Source: Phenylobacterium sp.
GTDB lineage: Bacteria > Pseudomonadota > Alphaproteobacteria > Caulobacterales > Caulobacteraceae
Direction: 5' to 3'
Assembly (NCBI RefSeq): GCF_030681155.1
Contig: NZ_JAUXXE010000050.1
Coordinates: 1-64,000, forward strand
DNA length: 64,000 nucleotides
The notes below the pieces were generated by a model that worked only from the letters and a program-made list of their open reading frames with translations, made no database searches and was not told the DNA's origin. Position 1 is the stretch's first letter, and every line of letters starts with the position of its first letter. The position numbers and the translations under genes were made by a program. This document shows, in pieces, positions 1 through 8,474 of this stretch.

Positions 1-342
1 GTGGCGGTCAAGCCAGCCCCTGAAGGCTTCGTGATCCGCCACCGGGCCGCCAGCGCCAAGGTGCTGGTGCTGACCCCGCGCTCGGCCGAATTGCACCGCA
101 AGCTGCCGCCCAAGCAGGCGGCCGACACCTCCAAGCTGATCCTGTCGCCGATGCCGGGCCTGGTCGTCACCCTCGACGTCGTCCCCGGCCAAGCGGTGCG
201 GGCCGGGCAGGCCGTCGCCGTGGTTGAGGCCATGAAGATGCAGAACATCATCCGCGCCGAGCGCGACGGCCTGGTCAAGACCGTCGGCGCCAAGCCCGGT
301 GACTCCGTCGCCGCCGACGAAGTCCTCGTGGAGTTCGCGTGA
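1..342 (+). CDS. pccA: Propionyl-CoA carboxylase alpha subunit, C-terminal part (truncated by window edge)
   Basis: These are the last 113 codons of a biotin-dependent acyl-CoA carboxylase. The 5' part lies outside the window, so the GTG at base 1 should not be read as the start. The biotin carboxyl carrier domain fills roughly residues 47-113: LSPMPGLVV is followed by VEAMKMQN, whose Lys (bases 235-237) is the biotin attachment site. The preceding stretch resembles the BT linker of propionyl-CoA carboxylase alpha chains. The enzyme carboxylates propionyl-CoA to methylmalonyl-CoA in the cytoplasm. A 3-methylcrotonyl-CoA carboxylase alpha chain is the main alternative. The stop codon overlaps the start of the MerR gene, suggesting co-transcription. 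Confidence 0.8.
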   Translation: MAVKPAPEGFVIRHRAASAKVLVLTPRSAELHRKLPPKQAADTSKLILSPMPGLVVTLDVVPGQAVRAGQAVAVVEAMKMQNIIRAERDGLVKTVGAKPGDSVAADEVLVEFA

Positions 343-713
343 TGTGGACCGGGACGCACGCCAGCGACGTCACCTTGAAGGGCGTCACCGGCCAGTTCGG
401 CCTGACCGCGCGGGCGGTGCGCTATTATGAAGAGGTCGGGCTGATCGTCACCCGCCGCGACCCAGGTAATCGCCGGCGGTTCGACCCGCGCGCGGTCTCG
501 CAGCTGCGCATCATTGCCGAACTGCGACGAGCGGGCCTGGGCATCGACGATATCCGCGTCGCCCTGCAATCGCGACCGGAGGCCGGCGACGCCCGGCTGG
601 ACGTCAGCTACGCGGTCAGCCGACTGCACGAGCGTCTGGCCAATCTGGAGCAGGAGCGCCGGACGGTCGAGGCGACGCTGGAGGCCCTGACGTCCACTGC
701 GGACGCGAGCTAA
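342..713 (+). CDS. MerR family transcriptional regulator
   Basis: A 123-residue DNA-binding regulator. The N-terminal winged helix-turn-helix of the MerR family is clear at residues ~13-75, with the typical TARAVRYYEEVGLI and RRFDPRAVSQLRIIAELRRAGL segments. A coiled-coil dimerisation helix follows, and there is only a short C-terminus, so no large effector domain is present. No Cys pair for metal sensing is visible. The ATG at 342 shares its A with the TGA of the upstream carboxylase gene; a GTG at 339 is also possible. Translational coupling to pccA suggests it may regulate acyl-CoA catabolism, as MerR-type regulators of branched-chain amino acid or propionate genes do, but that link is inferred. 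Confidence 0.8.
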   Translation: MWTGTHASDVTLKGVTGQFGLTARAVRYYEEVGLIVTRRDPGNRRRFDPRAVSQLRIIAELRRAGLGIDDIRVALQSRPEAGDARLDVSYAVSRLHERLANLEQERRTVEATLEALTSTADAS

Positions 714-811
714 AGCCGCCCCATGCAATGGGGGGAACTGGGACCGCGCCTGCGAGCTTTCGTAGGCGTGGCTCGCCCTTCGTGGGCCCTTGATCCCAGA
801 GGGGACCTTCC

Positions 812-1831
812 ATGCAGATGAAAGCAGCCGTGGCGCGGGCTTTCGGCAAGCCGCTCACCATCGAGGAATTCACCGTTCCCGAGCCGGGTCCCGGCGAGGT
901 GCTGGTCAAGGTCGTGGCCAGCGGCGTCTGCCACACCGATCTGCACGCCATTGACGGCGATTGGCCGGTCAAGCCGACCCTGCCTCTGATCCCTGGACAT
1001 GAAGGCGTCGGTCATGTCGCCGCCGTGGGAGCGGGCGTCACCGACGTGAAGGAAGGCGACGCCGTCGGCGTGCCTTGGCTCTACGACGCCTGCCGCGCCT
1101 GTGAATACTGCGAGACGGGTTGGGAGACGCTGTGCGAGCGGCAGCGGAACACCGGCTACAGCGTCAACGGCGCCTATGCGGAATACGTACTGGCCAGCGC
1201 GCCGTTCGTAGGCCACCTGCCGCGCGGAACCGATTTCGTCGCCATGGCCCCGATCCTCTGCGCCGGCGTCACGACCTATAAGGGCCTGAAGGAAACCGAG
1301 GCTCGGCCGGGCGAGTGGGTGGTGATCTCCGGCATCGGGGGGCTCGGCCACGTCGCGATTCAGTACGCCAAGGCCATGGGGCTCAATGTAGTCGCGATCG
1401 ATGTCGCCGACGACAAGCTGGCCCTGGCGCGGCGACTGGGCGCGGACCTGACGGTGGATGCTCGTTCGCCCGATGTGGTCGAGACGGTTCGCCGCGAAAC
1501 AGGTGGCGGCGCGCACGGGGTGTTGGTGACGGCGGTTTCGCCGCCGGCTTTCCAATTGGCCATCGCCTGCGCTCGTCGGCGCGGCACGGTCAGCCTGGTC
1601 GGCCTGCCGCCGGGCGATTTTCCAACCCCGATCTTCGACGTGGTTCTGAAGCGCATCACTGTGCGGGGATCGATTGTCGGAACCCGGCGCGATCTGGCCG
1701 AGGCGATCGCGTTCGCCGCCGACGGCAAGGTGAAAGCGACGGTCACGGCGCGGCCGCTGAGCGAGGTGAACGCCGTGCTGGATGACCTGCGGGCCGGCCG
1801 GATCGAGGGCCGCGTCGCGCTTACGCCCTAG
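812..1831 (+). CDS. adhP: Zinc-dependent alcohol dehydrogenase (AdhP/AdhA type)
   Basis: A 339-residue medium-chain dehydrogenase that oxidises primary alcohols with NAD+. The catalytic zinc ligands sit in GVCHTDLHA (Cys) and GHEGVGHV (His-Glu). The structural zinc lobe is intact with four cysteines in [18 protein letters not shown]. The Rossmann fold is marked by [14 protein letters not shown] at ~residues 175-188. The length matches the bacterial propanol-preferring AdhP group. The ATG at 812 follows GAGGGGA at a workable distance; a second ATG lies two codons downstream. It stands alone, 98 bp after the MerR gene and 74 bp before the ArsC-like gene. Confidence 0.88.
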   Translation: MQMKAAVARAFGKPLTIEEFTVPEPGPGEVLVKVVASGVCHTDLHAIDGDWPVKPTLPLIPGHEGVGHVAAVGAGVTDVKEGDAVGVPWLYDACRACEYCETGWETLCERQRNTGYSVNGAYAEYVLASAPFVGHLPRGTDFVAMAPILCAGVTTYKGLKETEARPGEWVVISGIGGLGHVAIQYAKAMGLNVVAIDVADDKLALARRLGADLTVDARSPDVVETVRRETGGGAHGVLVTAVSPPAFQLAIACARRRGTVSLVGLPPGDFPTPIFDVVLKRITVRGSIVGTRRDLAEAIAFAADGKVKATVTARPLSEVNAVLDDLRAGRIEGRVALTP

Positions 1832-1905
1832 GCCGATTAGCGCTCGGAAAGCCGCAAGACTGACGATAGATCAAGGGTCTGGCGCTGCTTGAGCGGATTC
1901 GACCC

Positions 1906-2253
1906 ATGACGATCACCATCTACGGCATCAAGGCCTGCGACACGATGAAGAAGGCCCGAACCTGGCTGGATGAGCACGGGGTGGCCTATGACTTCCATGA
2001 CTACAAAATGGTGGGCATAGATCGCGCACGGCTGGAGCGGTGGGTCGGCGAGGCTGGCTGGGAGACCGTGTTGAACCGGGCCGGGACCACGTTCCGCAAG
2101 CTGCCTGATGCGGACAAGACGGGCCTCGACGCCGAGAAGGCCATCGACCTGATGCTGGCGCAGCCCTCGATGATCAAGCGTCCCGTCCTCGACCTCGGCG
2201 ATCGGTTGATCGTGGGCTTCAAGCCTGAGGTCTATCAAGCCGCGTTCGGCTGA
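1906..2253 (+). CDS. ArsC/Spx-family reductase (YffB-like)
   Basis: A 115-residue thioredoxin-fold protein of the ArsC/Spx superfamily. The N-terminus TITIYGIKACDTMKKARTWL carries a single active-site-like Cys (C11) in the CDTMKKA context typical of the YffB/Yfgd-like subgroup, rather than the CX5R signature of true arsenate reductases. The remainder follows the family pattern (FHDYK, a WETVLNRAGTTFRKL segment and a C-terminal SMIKRPVL...GF). YffB-type members bind glutathione-related thiols and their substrate is not established, so arsenate reduction should not be assumed. No ars genes lie nearby. The start is an unambiguous ATG. Confidence 0.8.
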   Translation: MTITIYGIKACDTMKKARTWLDEHGVAYDFHDYKMVGIDRARLERWVGEAGWETVLNRAGTTFRKLPDADKTGLDAEKAIDLMLAQPSMIKRPVLDLGDRLIVGFKPEVYQAAFG

Positions 2254-2390
2254 CCTGACGACAGCCCGGTCGCCGCCCGGCGATCATGACGAACATTTCA
2301 TGCGTGCCATTGCATCTGTAGGCATAGGTCGGCGCCTCTTCCTTTCAGAACGGGGCTGATAGGCCCAACCAAAGGAGAACGGGGAAGTAG

Positions 2391-2762
2391 ATGGAAATAC
2401 TCATCCCATTGGCGTTTTTCGCCATGATCGCGGCGATCGTCATCGTGCCGCGATACCTGAAGAGCATCGAGCGCCAGAAGCTGCAGGACACCCTGCGCGC
2501 TTCGATCGAGAAGGGGGCAGAGTTGCCGCCCGAGGTGATCGCGGCCCTGACCAGCGATGTGAAGCCGCGACCTTCGCCCTATCGCGACCTGCGCACCGGG
2601 GTGATCTGGCTTGGCGTTGCAGTGGCCTTTGTCGCCCTTGGCGCGGCGGTGAGCTTCGAGGAGCCGGACGCGCTCTATCCGTTGCTGGGCGTTGCGGCCT
2701 TCCCGGGTTTCATCGGCCTGGCCCTGATCGGGCTCTCGTTCGTGCAACGCGGACGGCATTGA
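2391..2762 (+). CDS. Small membrane protein of DUF6249 type
   Basis: A 123-residue predicted inner-membrane protein. It has one N-terminal transmembrane helix (residues ~3-20), a charged cytosolic stretch containing LQDTLRASIEKGAELPPEVIAAL, and two further hydrophobic helices (~65-85 and ~92-115). The layout and the ELPPEVI motif match the DUF6249-like proteins that often sit beside ECF sigma factors. A good ribosome site (AAGGAGA) precedes the ATG by about 12 bases. It is 30 bp upstream of the sigma factor gene on the same strand, so the three genes 2391-3750 are probably one operon. No biochemical role is known to me. Confidence 0.7.
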   Translation: MEILIPLAFFAMIAAIVIVPRYLKSIERQKLQDTLRASIEKGAELPPEVIAALTSDVKPRPSPYRDLRTGVIWLGVAVAFVALGAAVSFEEPDALYPLLGVAAFPGFIGLALIGLSFVQRGRH

Positions 2763-2792
2763 TCGCGGGAAAAGGTGGGGGAAGCGCCCCTG

Positions 2793-3377
2793 ATGTCGGG
2801 CTCTCAAAACACTAGGCTGGCCAATCTCCACGATGTGGAGCTAGCCGCTCTCGCAGCGGCCGGCGATCGTGCGGCCTTTGGGGAACTGGTCCGCCGACAT
2901 GGCTCGGCGGTGCGCGGACTGCTGCGCCGGATGGGCGCTGCCCCGGCCGAGGCCGACGACGTCGCGCAAGACGCATTCCTGGTGGCCTTTGAGAGAATTT
3001 CGGAATTCCGGGGACAGGGCGCATTCGTCGCCTGGGTGAAGAAGATCTCGGCGCGCCAATATCTGCGCCGGCTGCAGCGCGAACGACGGCTCGCCAGCGT
3101 GGCCGTGGAAGCTGAGGAACAGGCCGATGTCGCCCCTTCGCGTGATACCGGCGACCGCATCGACCTGGATGAAGCCTTGAAGTCGCTGGGCGCGGCCGAG
3201 CGGATCTGCGTCTCGATGTGCTACGGGGCGGGCCTTTCCCATGCGGAGGCTGCCGACGCCTTGAATCTGCCGCTTGGAACGGTCAAATCCCATGTCAAAC
3301 GTGGTGTGGAGAAGCTCAGAGCGCGACTGGCGCCGCCCGCTGACGCCGCACTGGAAGGTAGGCGCGACAATGGCTGA
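2793..3377 (+). CDS. ECF RNA polymerase sigma factor
   Basis: A 194-residue group IV sigma factor. Region 2 spans residues ~15-85, with AEADDVAQDAFLVAFERISEF and the region 2.4-like RQYLRRLQRERR. Region 4 lies at ~130-185, ending in the HTH SHAEAADALNLPLGTVKSHV. I chose the ATG at 2793; an in-frame GTG at 2775 would add six residues. Its 3' end overlaps the next gene by 8 bp, the classic arrangement for a sigma/anti-sigma pair. The neighbouring DUF6249-like and anti-sigma-like membrane proteins suggest it responds to an envelope signal, which is inference. Confidence 0.85.
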   Translation: MSGSQNTRLANLHDVELAALAAAGDRAAFGELVRRHGSAVRGLLRRMGAAPAEADDVAQDAFLVAFERISEFRGQGAFVAWVKKISARQYLRRLQRERRLASVAVEAEEQADVAPSRDTGDRIDLDEALKSLGAAERICVSMCYGAGLSHAEAADALNLPLGTVKSHVKRGVEKLRARLAPPADAALEGRRDNG

Positions 3378-3750
3378 GCTCGAATTCGAGCGCCGACTCG
3401 AACGTCTTTTCAATGAACCGCCGGCCTTCTCCGATGAGAAGGCGTTCGCCGTTTCGGTCGAACAGAAGCTGGATCGCGGCTGGACGCTGCGCCGCTGGAT
3501 CATTGGCGCGGCCGGGCTGGTCGGCGGGGTGGTCGGCGCCAGCCAACTGATCATGTCCAACTTCGTCGAACGGGTCGAAACCGCCTCGCAAGGCTCGACC
3601 CGGCTGATCGAGGCTGGATTTTCGCAGTGGACGCCGCGGCTGGAAGTGTTGTCGGCGCTGCCGGCGGGGTCATCCGTGGTATGGATCGCCGGAGGCATGG
3701 CCGTGTTGGCCATTGGCTTCGTCGTTACCCGTGTTCTCGAGGAGTTCTAG
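3370..3750 (+). CDS. Putative membrane anti-sigma factor
   Basis: A 126-residue protein whose ATG lies inside the last codons of the sigma factor gene. The first ~42 residues are cytosolic and charged ([19 protein letters not shown]). They are followed by a transmembrane helix at ~44-66, a short periplasmic loop and a second helix at ~95-118. I see no HxxxCxxC zinc motif of ZAS-type anti-sigma factors. Position, coupling and topology (short cytosolic N-terminus plus membrane anchor) support an anti-sigma role, but there is no recognised domain. An upstream in-frame start at 3274 would lie entirely inside the sigma gene and is unlikely. Confidence 0.6.
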   Translation: MAELEFERRLERLFNEPPAFSDEKAFAVSVEQKLDRGWTLRRWIIGAAGLVGGVVGASQLIMSNFVERVETASQGSTRLIEAGFSQWTPRLEVLSALPAGSSVVWIAGGMAVLAIGFVVTRVLEEF

Positions 3751-3752
3751 CC

Positions 3753-4580
3753 ATGTCGGCTCAGCGTCAGGAAACTGTGAAGCGCATTTCTGCGCCGGAT
3801 ATCGCCGCGCGTAAGGGCGGCGTCCCTATCGTTTGCCTGACCGCCTATACCGCGCCGGTCGCCGAGATTCTGGACGAGCATTGCGATCTGCTGCTGGTCG
3901 GCGATTCCGTCGGCATGGTCGTTCACGGCCTGCCCAATACGGTCGGCGTGACGCTTGAGATGATGATCATGCATGGTCAGGCGGTGATGCGCACCGCACG
4001 CCGCGCGATGGTGGTGGTCGACATGCCGTTCGGGTCCTACGAGGGCTCGCCGGAAATCGCCTACGCCAACGCCGCCCGCATGATGAAGGAGACCGGCGCT
4101 CAGGCCATCAAGGTCGAAAGCGGCCCGACCGTCGTCGATACGATCGAGTATCTGGTCAAGCGCGGCATCCCGGTGATGGGCCATGTCGGCCTGCGGCCCC
4201 AGGCGGTGCTGGTCGATGGCGGCTTCAAGGCCAAGGGCAAGGGCGCCGACGAGCGCGCGCAGATCCTGGCCGAGGCCAAGGCCACCGCCGAGGCCGGCGC
4301 CTTCGCCCTGGTCGTCGAGGGAGTGGCCGAAGGCCTCGCCCGCGAGATCACCGAAGCGGTCTCGGTCCCTACCATTGGGATCGGCGCCTCGGCCGGCTGC
4401 GATGGCCAGATTCTGGTGACGGACGACATGTTGGGCCTCTTCGACTGGACCCCAAAGTTCGTGCGGCGCTACGGCGATCTTCGCGGCGAGATCAGCAAGG
4501 CGGTCGCCGGCTATGCCGAGGACGTCCGGGCGCGCAAGTTCCCTGGACCGGCCGAGATCTACTTCGCCAAGGCTGGCTAG
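3753..4580 (+). CDS. panB: 3-methyl-2-oxobutanoate hydroxymethyltransferase
   Basis: A 275-residue TIM-barrel enzyme that transfers a hydroxymethyl group from methylene-tetrahydrofolate to 2-oxoisovalerate, the first committed step to pantothenate. Recognisable motifs are [29 protein letters not shown] (metal and substrate site), [27 protein letters not shown], the catalytic Glu in [11 protein letters not shown], and [13 protein letters not shown]. The ATG at 3753 is directly after the stop of the anti-sigma-like gene; GAGGAG upstream supports it. The TAG stop shares CTAG with the stop of the convergent sigma factor gene. No panC or panD is in the window. Confidence 0.95.
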   Translation: MSAQRQETVKRISAPDIAARKGGVPIVCLTAYTAPVAEILDEHCDLLLVGDSVGMVVHGLPNTVGVTLEMMIMHGQAVMRTARRAMVVVDMPFGSYEGSPEIAYANAARMMKETGAQAIKVESGPTVVDTIEYLVKRGIPVMGHVGLRPQAVLVDGGFKAKGKGADERAQILAEAKATAEAGAFALVVEGVAEGLAREITEAVSVPTIGIGASAGCDGQILVTDDMLGLFDWTPKFVRRYGDLRGEISKAVAGYAEDVRARKFPGPAEIYFAKAG

Positions 4581-5824
4581 GACTCGCTGAGTTGAACTAG
4601 GCGCGCCTCCAGGAAGCGGCGTTCGGCGGGCTGGCGGGCCAGTTCCAGCGCCCGCCGGTAGGAGGCGCGCGCCTCATCGGTCAGGCCGAGCCTGCGCTGC
4701 ATGTCGGCGCGGGCGGCGTGAGCCAGATGGTAGTTGTCCAATTGTCCCTGTCCCAGCACCGCCTCGATGGCGGCGAGACCGGCCTGAGGTCCGTCACGCA
4801 TCCCCACGGCCGCCGCCCGGTTGAGCGCCACGACCGGCGAGGGACCCAGGCGCTGCAAGGCGTTGTAGAGCGCGACGATCTGCGGCCAGTCGGTGTCTCC
4901 CGCGCTTGGCGCCTCGGCGTGGAGGGCTGCGATCGCGGCCTGCAGCAGGTATGGTCCGGCACGCTGTGATGTCAGGGCCTGGTCGATCAACGCCTGGGCC
5001 TCGGCGATCAATTTACGGTCCCACAGGGCGCGATCCTGATCGTCCAGCAGGACGATGTCACCGGCGGCGTCGATACGCGCGGCGCGCCTGGCCTCGTGCA
5101 TCAGCATCAAGGCGAGCAGGCCCAGTGCTTCCGGTTCGGCGATTAGGTTCGCCACCAGCCGCCCGAGCCGGATGGCTTCGGCCGAGAGGTCGGCTCTGGT
5201 CAGACTGGGGCCGTCGGTGGCGGTGTAGGCTTCATTGAAGATCAGGTAGATCACCTGCAGCGCGCTATCGAGCCGGGCGGGGAGGTCGGCGCGAGCGGGA
5301 ACCTCGTAGGGGATCGCCTCGTCCCGGATCTTGCTCTTCGCCCGGACGATGCGCTGGGCGATTGTCGGGGCGGCGACGAGATAGGCCCGTGCGATTTCCT
5401 CCGTCGTCAGTCCGCCGACCTCGCGAAGAGTGAGGGCCGCCCGCGCGTCGGGCGACAGCGCCGGGTGACAGCAGATGAAGATCAGCCGCAGTTCGTCGTC
5501 CTGGATGAGGTCAGGCGTGACAGGCGCGTCGTCGCCATCCGCGAGTCTGGCGAGTTCAGGCAGGATTTCTGCGAGGCGGGCCTGCCGCCGCCAGCGATCG
5601 ATGGTTCGAAAGCGTCCAGTCGAGACCAGCCAGCCATATGGGTTCGCAGGGACGCCGTCCCGTGGCCATTGGGTCGCGGCTGCTGCGAAGGCCTCATGGA
5701 GCGCTTCTTCCGCCGCCTCGAACGCGCCCAGCAGCCGGACCAGGGTCGCCAGGACGCGCCGCTTTTCGGTGCGATAGGCCGCCTCCAAAGCGTGGCGTGC
5801 GTTGTTGACGTCGCCGTTCGCCAT
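4577..5824 (-). CDS. ECF42-type RNA polymerase sigma factor with C-terminal TPR-like domain
   Basis: A 415-residue protein with sigma-70 regions 2 and 4 in the first ~170 residues ([51 protein letters not shown]) and a long C-terminal helical extension ([49 protein letters not shown], then a tetratricopeptide-like end). This architecture is diagnostic of ECF42 sigma factors, whose extension replaces an anti-sigma factor. They are usually encoded beside a small DGPF/YCII-domain protein; none is present here. The 3' end overlaps panB by 4 bp. The start at 5824 is an ATG in a plausible context. Confidence 0.88.
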   Translation of the reverse strand: MANGDVNNARHALEAAYRTEKRRVLATLVRLLGAFEAAEEALHEAFAAAATQWPRDGVPANPYGWLVSTGRFRTIDRWRRQARLAEILPELARLADGDDAPVTPDLIQDDELRLIFICCHPALSPDARAALTLREVGGLTTEEIARAYLVAAPTIAQRIVRAKSKIRDEAIPYEVPARADLPARLDSALQVIYLIFNEAYTATDGPSLTRADLSAEAIRLGRLVANLIAEPEALGLLALMLMHEARRAARIDAAGDIVLLDDQDRALWDRKLIAEAQALIDQALTSQRAGPYLLQAAIAALHAEAPSAGDTDWPQIVALYNALQRLGPSPVVALNRAAAVGMRDGPQAGLAAIEAVLGQGQLDNYHLAHAARADMQRRLGLTDEARASYRRALELARQPAERRFLEARLVQLSES

Positions 5825-5864
5825 GAGCGCAACTTTTCTCGAATATCTGCCGGACTACGCCCGC

Positions 5865-6125
5865 TCAGAGCGGCCGGATCCTCGAGATATCTATCGTTGT
5901 CTCGAAAACAATGCGCGGCGAGACATGCAGGGCCGTGGTTAGGGCGTGGAGTTGCGCGGAATCGAGCCTTCGTCGGCCATGTTCGGCCATGGACAGCTCT
6001 GCTTGGCTTAGCCGAATTTCATCGGCCAACTGTTGGAGGCCCAGACCACGGGCCTCGCGGATCGCTCTCAATCTCCGGCCCACGGCTTCCAGGTCCGTGT
6101 TCACCGGAGGCAACGAGATGATCAT
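5865..6125 (-). CDS. XRE-family helix-turn-helix protein
   Basis: An 86-residue DNA-binding protein. A single HTH domain covers residues ~12-70: VGRRLRAIREARGLGLQQLA, then IRLSQAELSMAEHGRRRLDSAQLHALTTAL. The third ATG of a longer open frame is preferred because GGGAGG sits 6-7 bases upstream of it, whereas the first possible ATG (6197) lies within the candidate -35 element at 6192-6197. The C-terminus (VFETTIDISRI) is too short for an effector domain. It sits 40 bp upstream of the ECF42 gene on the same strand and could be co-transcribed with it. The target is unknown. Confidence 0.7.
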   Translation of the reverse strand: MIISLPPVNTDLEAVGRRLRAIREARGLGLQQLADEIRLSQAELSMAEHGRRRLDSAQLHALTTALHVSPRIVFETTIDISRIRPL

Positions 6126-6168
6126 CGCCATCCCTCCCGCCGCCATTGCAAATATGCGGCGACGTCCA

Positions 6169-6197
6169 AGTTTAGGTCGAAGGCGGCGTATCGCCAA
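6169..6197 (-). promoter_or_regulatory. Candidate promoter of the XRE gene
   Basis: On the minus strand TTGGCG (6192-6197) and TAAACT (6169-6174) are separated by 17 bases, ending 43 bases before the chosen start at 6125. The match to sigma-70-type consensus is moderate. Confidence 0.35.
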
Positions 6198-6329
6198 TAC
6201 TCAATGGGAAGCGCGCGCCGACCGCCCGACGGCGAGCAAGGCGCCCGCCGGTAGGGCGAAATGGTTCGTAAATTCAAACAGGCCGAAAACAGGTTCCAAC
6301 TTTGGACATCCTGGCACTAGGTTCGCGCA

Positions 6330-7592
6330 ATGGCGAAGCTCCCTAGAGCGTTCCGTTTCGTGGGCGCGCAACCGACTTTCCGGATACTGTTCAGCCTGGT
6401 GGCTGGACTGTGTGTGGGCGCCGCCCTGGCGGGGCACCCGGGAATGACCCGTGTCCTGGCGGTGGCCGATCCGGTGGGCGGCATGTGGCTCGACGCCTTG
6501 CGCATGACGATCGTGCCCCTGGTGTTCTCGTTATTGGTCGTCGGGGTCGCCTCGGCGGCGGGGACCGCCGCGGCGGGGGGAACCGCCGCCCGGGCGCTCG
6601 GGCTGTTCGCCTTGCTGCTGCTGGGGTCGGCCACCTTCGCGGCGGTGGGCGTCACCGGCATTCTAGCCATTTGGCCCGCGCCGACCGAGGCGGTGGCGGG
6701 TTTGCGGGACGCTGCGGGGCATTCGACGGAGAAGGTGCCGGACTTCCCCGCGATGAGCGCCTGGCTGCGGGCCTTTATTCCGACCAACCCCATCCAGGCC
6801 GCAGCTGAGACCAGCATCGCGCCGATGGTGGTGTTCGCCCTGTTGTTCGGCTTGGCGGTGACGCGGATAAAGTCCGAGCTCAAGACCACCTTGCTCCAGG
6901 TCTTCGACGGCATCGTCGAGGCTATGCTGGTTCTGGTCCACTGGGTGTTGCTGCTGGCGCCTATCGGGGTATTCGCCTTGGCATTGATGGTAGGGGCGAA
7001 GGCGGGCTTCGGGGCCGCCGGCGCGCTTGGCCACTACATCGTGCTGCTTTCGGGCGTCTGCATTGCAGTCGGTCTGCTCTCCTATCTCATCGCGCTGCTG
7101 GCCGGCGTGTCGCTGTTCTCCTTCGCCCGGGCGGTCGCGCCGGCTCAGGCGGTCGCCTTTTCCACCCAGTCCTCGATCGCCTCGCTGCCGGCGATGATCG
7201 AGGGAACCCAGCAGTTGGGCATACCCGAACACATCCGCAGCGTGGTGCTGCCGCTGGCCGTATCGCTCTTTCGTATAACGAGCCCGGCTGCAAACCTGAG
7301 CGTCGCGATCTACTGCGCCCATGTCTACGGGGTGCATCTCAACCCTGCTGTGATGGTGGCGGGGGTCGCGGTCGCGGCGGTTATCAGCCTGGCTTCTGTC
7401 GGTTTGCCGGGACAGATCACGTTCTTCACGACCACGGGGCCGATCTGCCTTGTCATGGGGGTGCCTCTGGATCTGCTGCCGATCCTGCTGGCGGTGGAGA
7501 CCATTCCTGACATTTTCCGAACCGTGGCCAATGTGACGGCCGACGTCGCCGTCACCTGCCTGGCCAAGGGCGCGGAGGATGACGACGCATGA
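6330..7592 (+). CDS. Dicarboxylate/amino acid:cation symporter family protein, divergent
   Basis: A 420-residue polytopic membrane protein of the DAACS (GltPh/DctA) family. The hairpin-1 serine-rich motif is recognisable as AFSTQSSIASLPAMI, and the hairpin-2 region as ASVGLPGQITFF. The TM7 sequence that normally reads N-M/L-D-G-T is instead SPAANLSVAIY, so the canonical sodium and substrate-binding motif is missing. The fold is therefore well supported but the substrate is not; succinate or glutamate should not be assumed. The last four bases overlap the start of the TetR gene (ATGA), suggesting that the regulator controls or is co-expressed with the transporter. Confidence 0.8.
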   Translation: MAKLPRAFRFVGAQPTFRILFSLVAGLCVGAALAGHPGMTRVLAVADPVGGMWLDALRMTIVPLVFSLLVVGVASAAGTAAAGGTAARALGLFALLLLGSATFAAVGVTGILAIWPAPTEAVAGLRDAAGHSTEKVPDFPAMSAWLRAFIPTNPIQAAAETSIAPMVVFALLFGLAVTRIKSELKTTLLQVFDGIVEAMLVLVHWVLLLAPIGVFALALMVGAKAGFGAAGALGHYIVLLSGVCIAVGLLSYLIALLAGVSLFSFARAVAPAQAVAFSTQSSIASLPAMIEGTQQLGIPEHIRSVVLPLAVSLFRITSPAANLSVAIYCAHVYGVHLNPAVMVAGVAVAAVISLASVGLPGQITFFTTTGPICLVMGVPLDLLPILLAVETIPDIFRTVANVTADVAVTCLAKGAEDDDA

Positions 7593-8278
7593 GCCCGGCC
7601 GCGTCGCCGCTGTTGATCGCGCGCGGGCGTCGCCGAAAGGGGGAGGGCGCGGATCTGCGCGCGGTGATCCTGGATGCTGCGGAACTGCTGTTCGCCGGCC
7701 ATGGCTTCTACGGGGTCACCACCCGTCAGGTCGCAGCCGAAGCTGGCGTCGACGCCGCCTTGATCCACTACTACTTCGGCACCAAGCGCGGACTGTTCGA
7801 TGCGGTCTTCGCGCGCCGGGCCGAGATCTTGAACGTCGAGCGTCTGGAGGCGATGGCCGCCTATGAGGCCGCTCAGCAGGGCGCCATGACTCCGCGCGGC
7901 GTCGTGGAGGCGTTCATCGGGCCGCTCATCGAGCGCTCGCTGACCGGCGAGGCAGGTTGGAAGAACTACTTCCGTCTCGTAGCGCTGGTGAACAATACGC
8001 CGGCCTGGGGCGGGGAGACGATGAACCGCTTCTTCGACCCTGTGGTCCAGGAACTGATCTCAGTGTTGAAGCGGACGATGCCGGAGGCGGAACTGCGGGA
8101 TCTCTACTGGGGCTATCAGTTCCTGACGGGCTCGATGATGCTGGCGCTCTCGGAAACCGGGCGGATCGACCAACTCTCCGGAGGGCTTTGTCGCTCGACG
8201 GATCTCGAAGCGGTGAGGGCGCGGTTGTTCGACTACTGCGCGGCGGGGTTCGAGGCCATCGTCAAGCCGCTACCCTAG
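7589..8278 (+). CDS. TetR family transcriptional regulator
   Basis: A 229-residue regulator. The N-terminal HTH is at residues ~18-65 (AVILDAAELLFAGHGFYGVTTRQVAAEAGVDAALIHYYFGTKRGLF, seen in consecutive pieces), ending in the typical YYFGTK turn. The C-terminal helical ligand domain includes AGWKNYFRLVALVNNTPAWG and YWGYQFLTGSMML, a pattern seen in TetR_C domains of aliphatic or aromatic metabolite sensors. Its ATG overlaps the symporter stop by 4 bp, which makes the transporter a likely target. The ligand is unknown. Confidence 0.85.
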   Translation: MSPAASPLLIARGRRRKGEGADLRAVILDAAELLFAGHGFYGVTTRQVAAEAGVDAALIHYYFGTKRGLFDAVFARRAEILNVERLEAMAAYEAAQQGAMTPRGVVEAFIGPLIERSLTGEAGWKNYFRLVALVNNTPAWGGETMNRFFDPVVQELISVLKRTMPEAELRDLYWGYQFLTGSMMLALSETGRIDQLSGGLCRSTDLEAVRARLFDYCAAGFEAIVKPLP

Positions 8279-8474
8279 TTCGGGACGGCGGCGTTGAAAT
8301 GTGCGATCTAGCTCAGGCTGGATTCTATCTGTTGAGCGTCTCGCTCTTCGATGGCGCGGCCACCGTGATTAAGCGCGACCGGATCGAATGACCGGGAGCG
8401 TTGCAGCCACGGCTCCGCCGCTATAGGTTCCGCCGCTCTGAACCCAAACGCCCATTCGCGCGGAGTCCCCTTAC

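Noticed and set aside
1906-2253. Arsenate reductase (arsC)
   Set aside because: The active-site context is CDTMKKA, the YffB/Spx-like type, and there is no ars operon.
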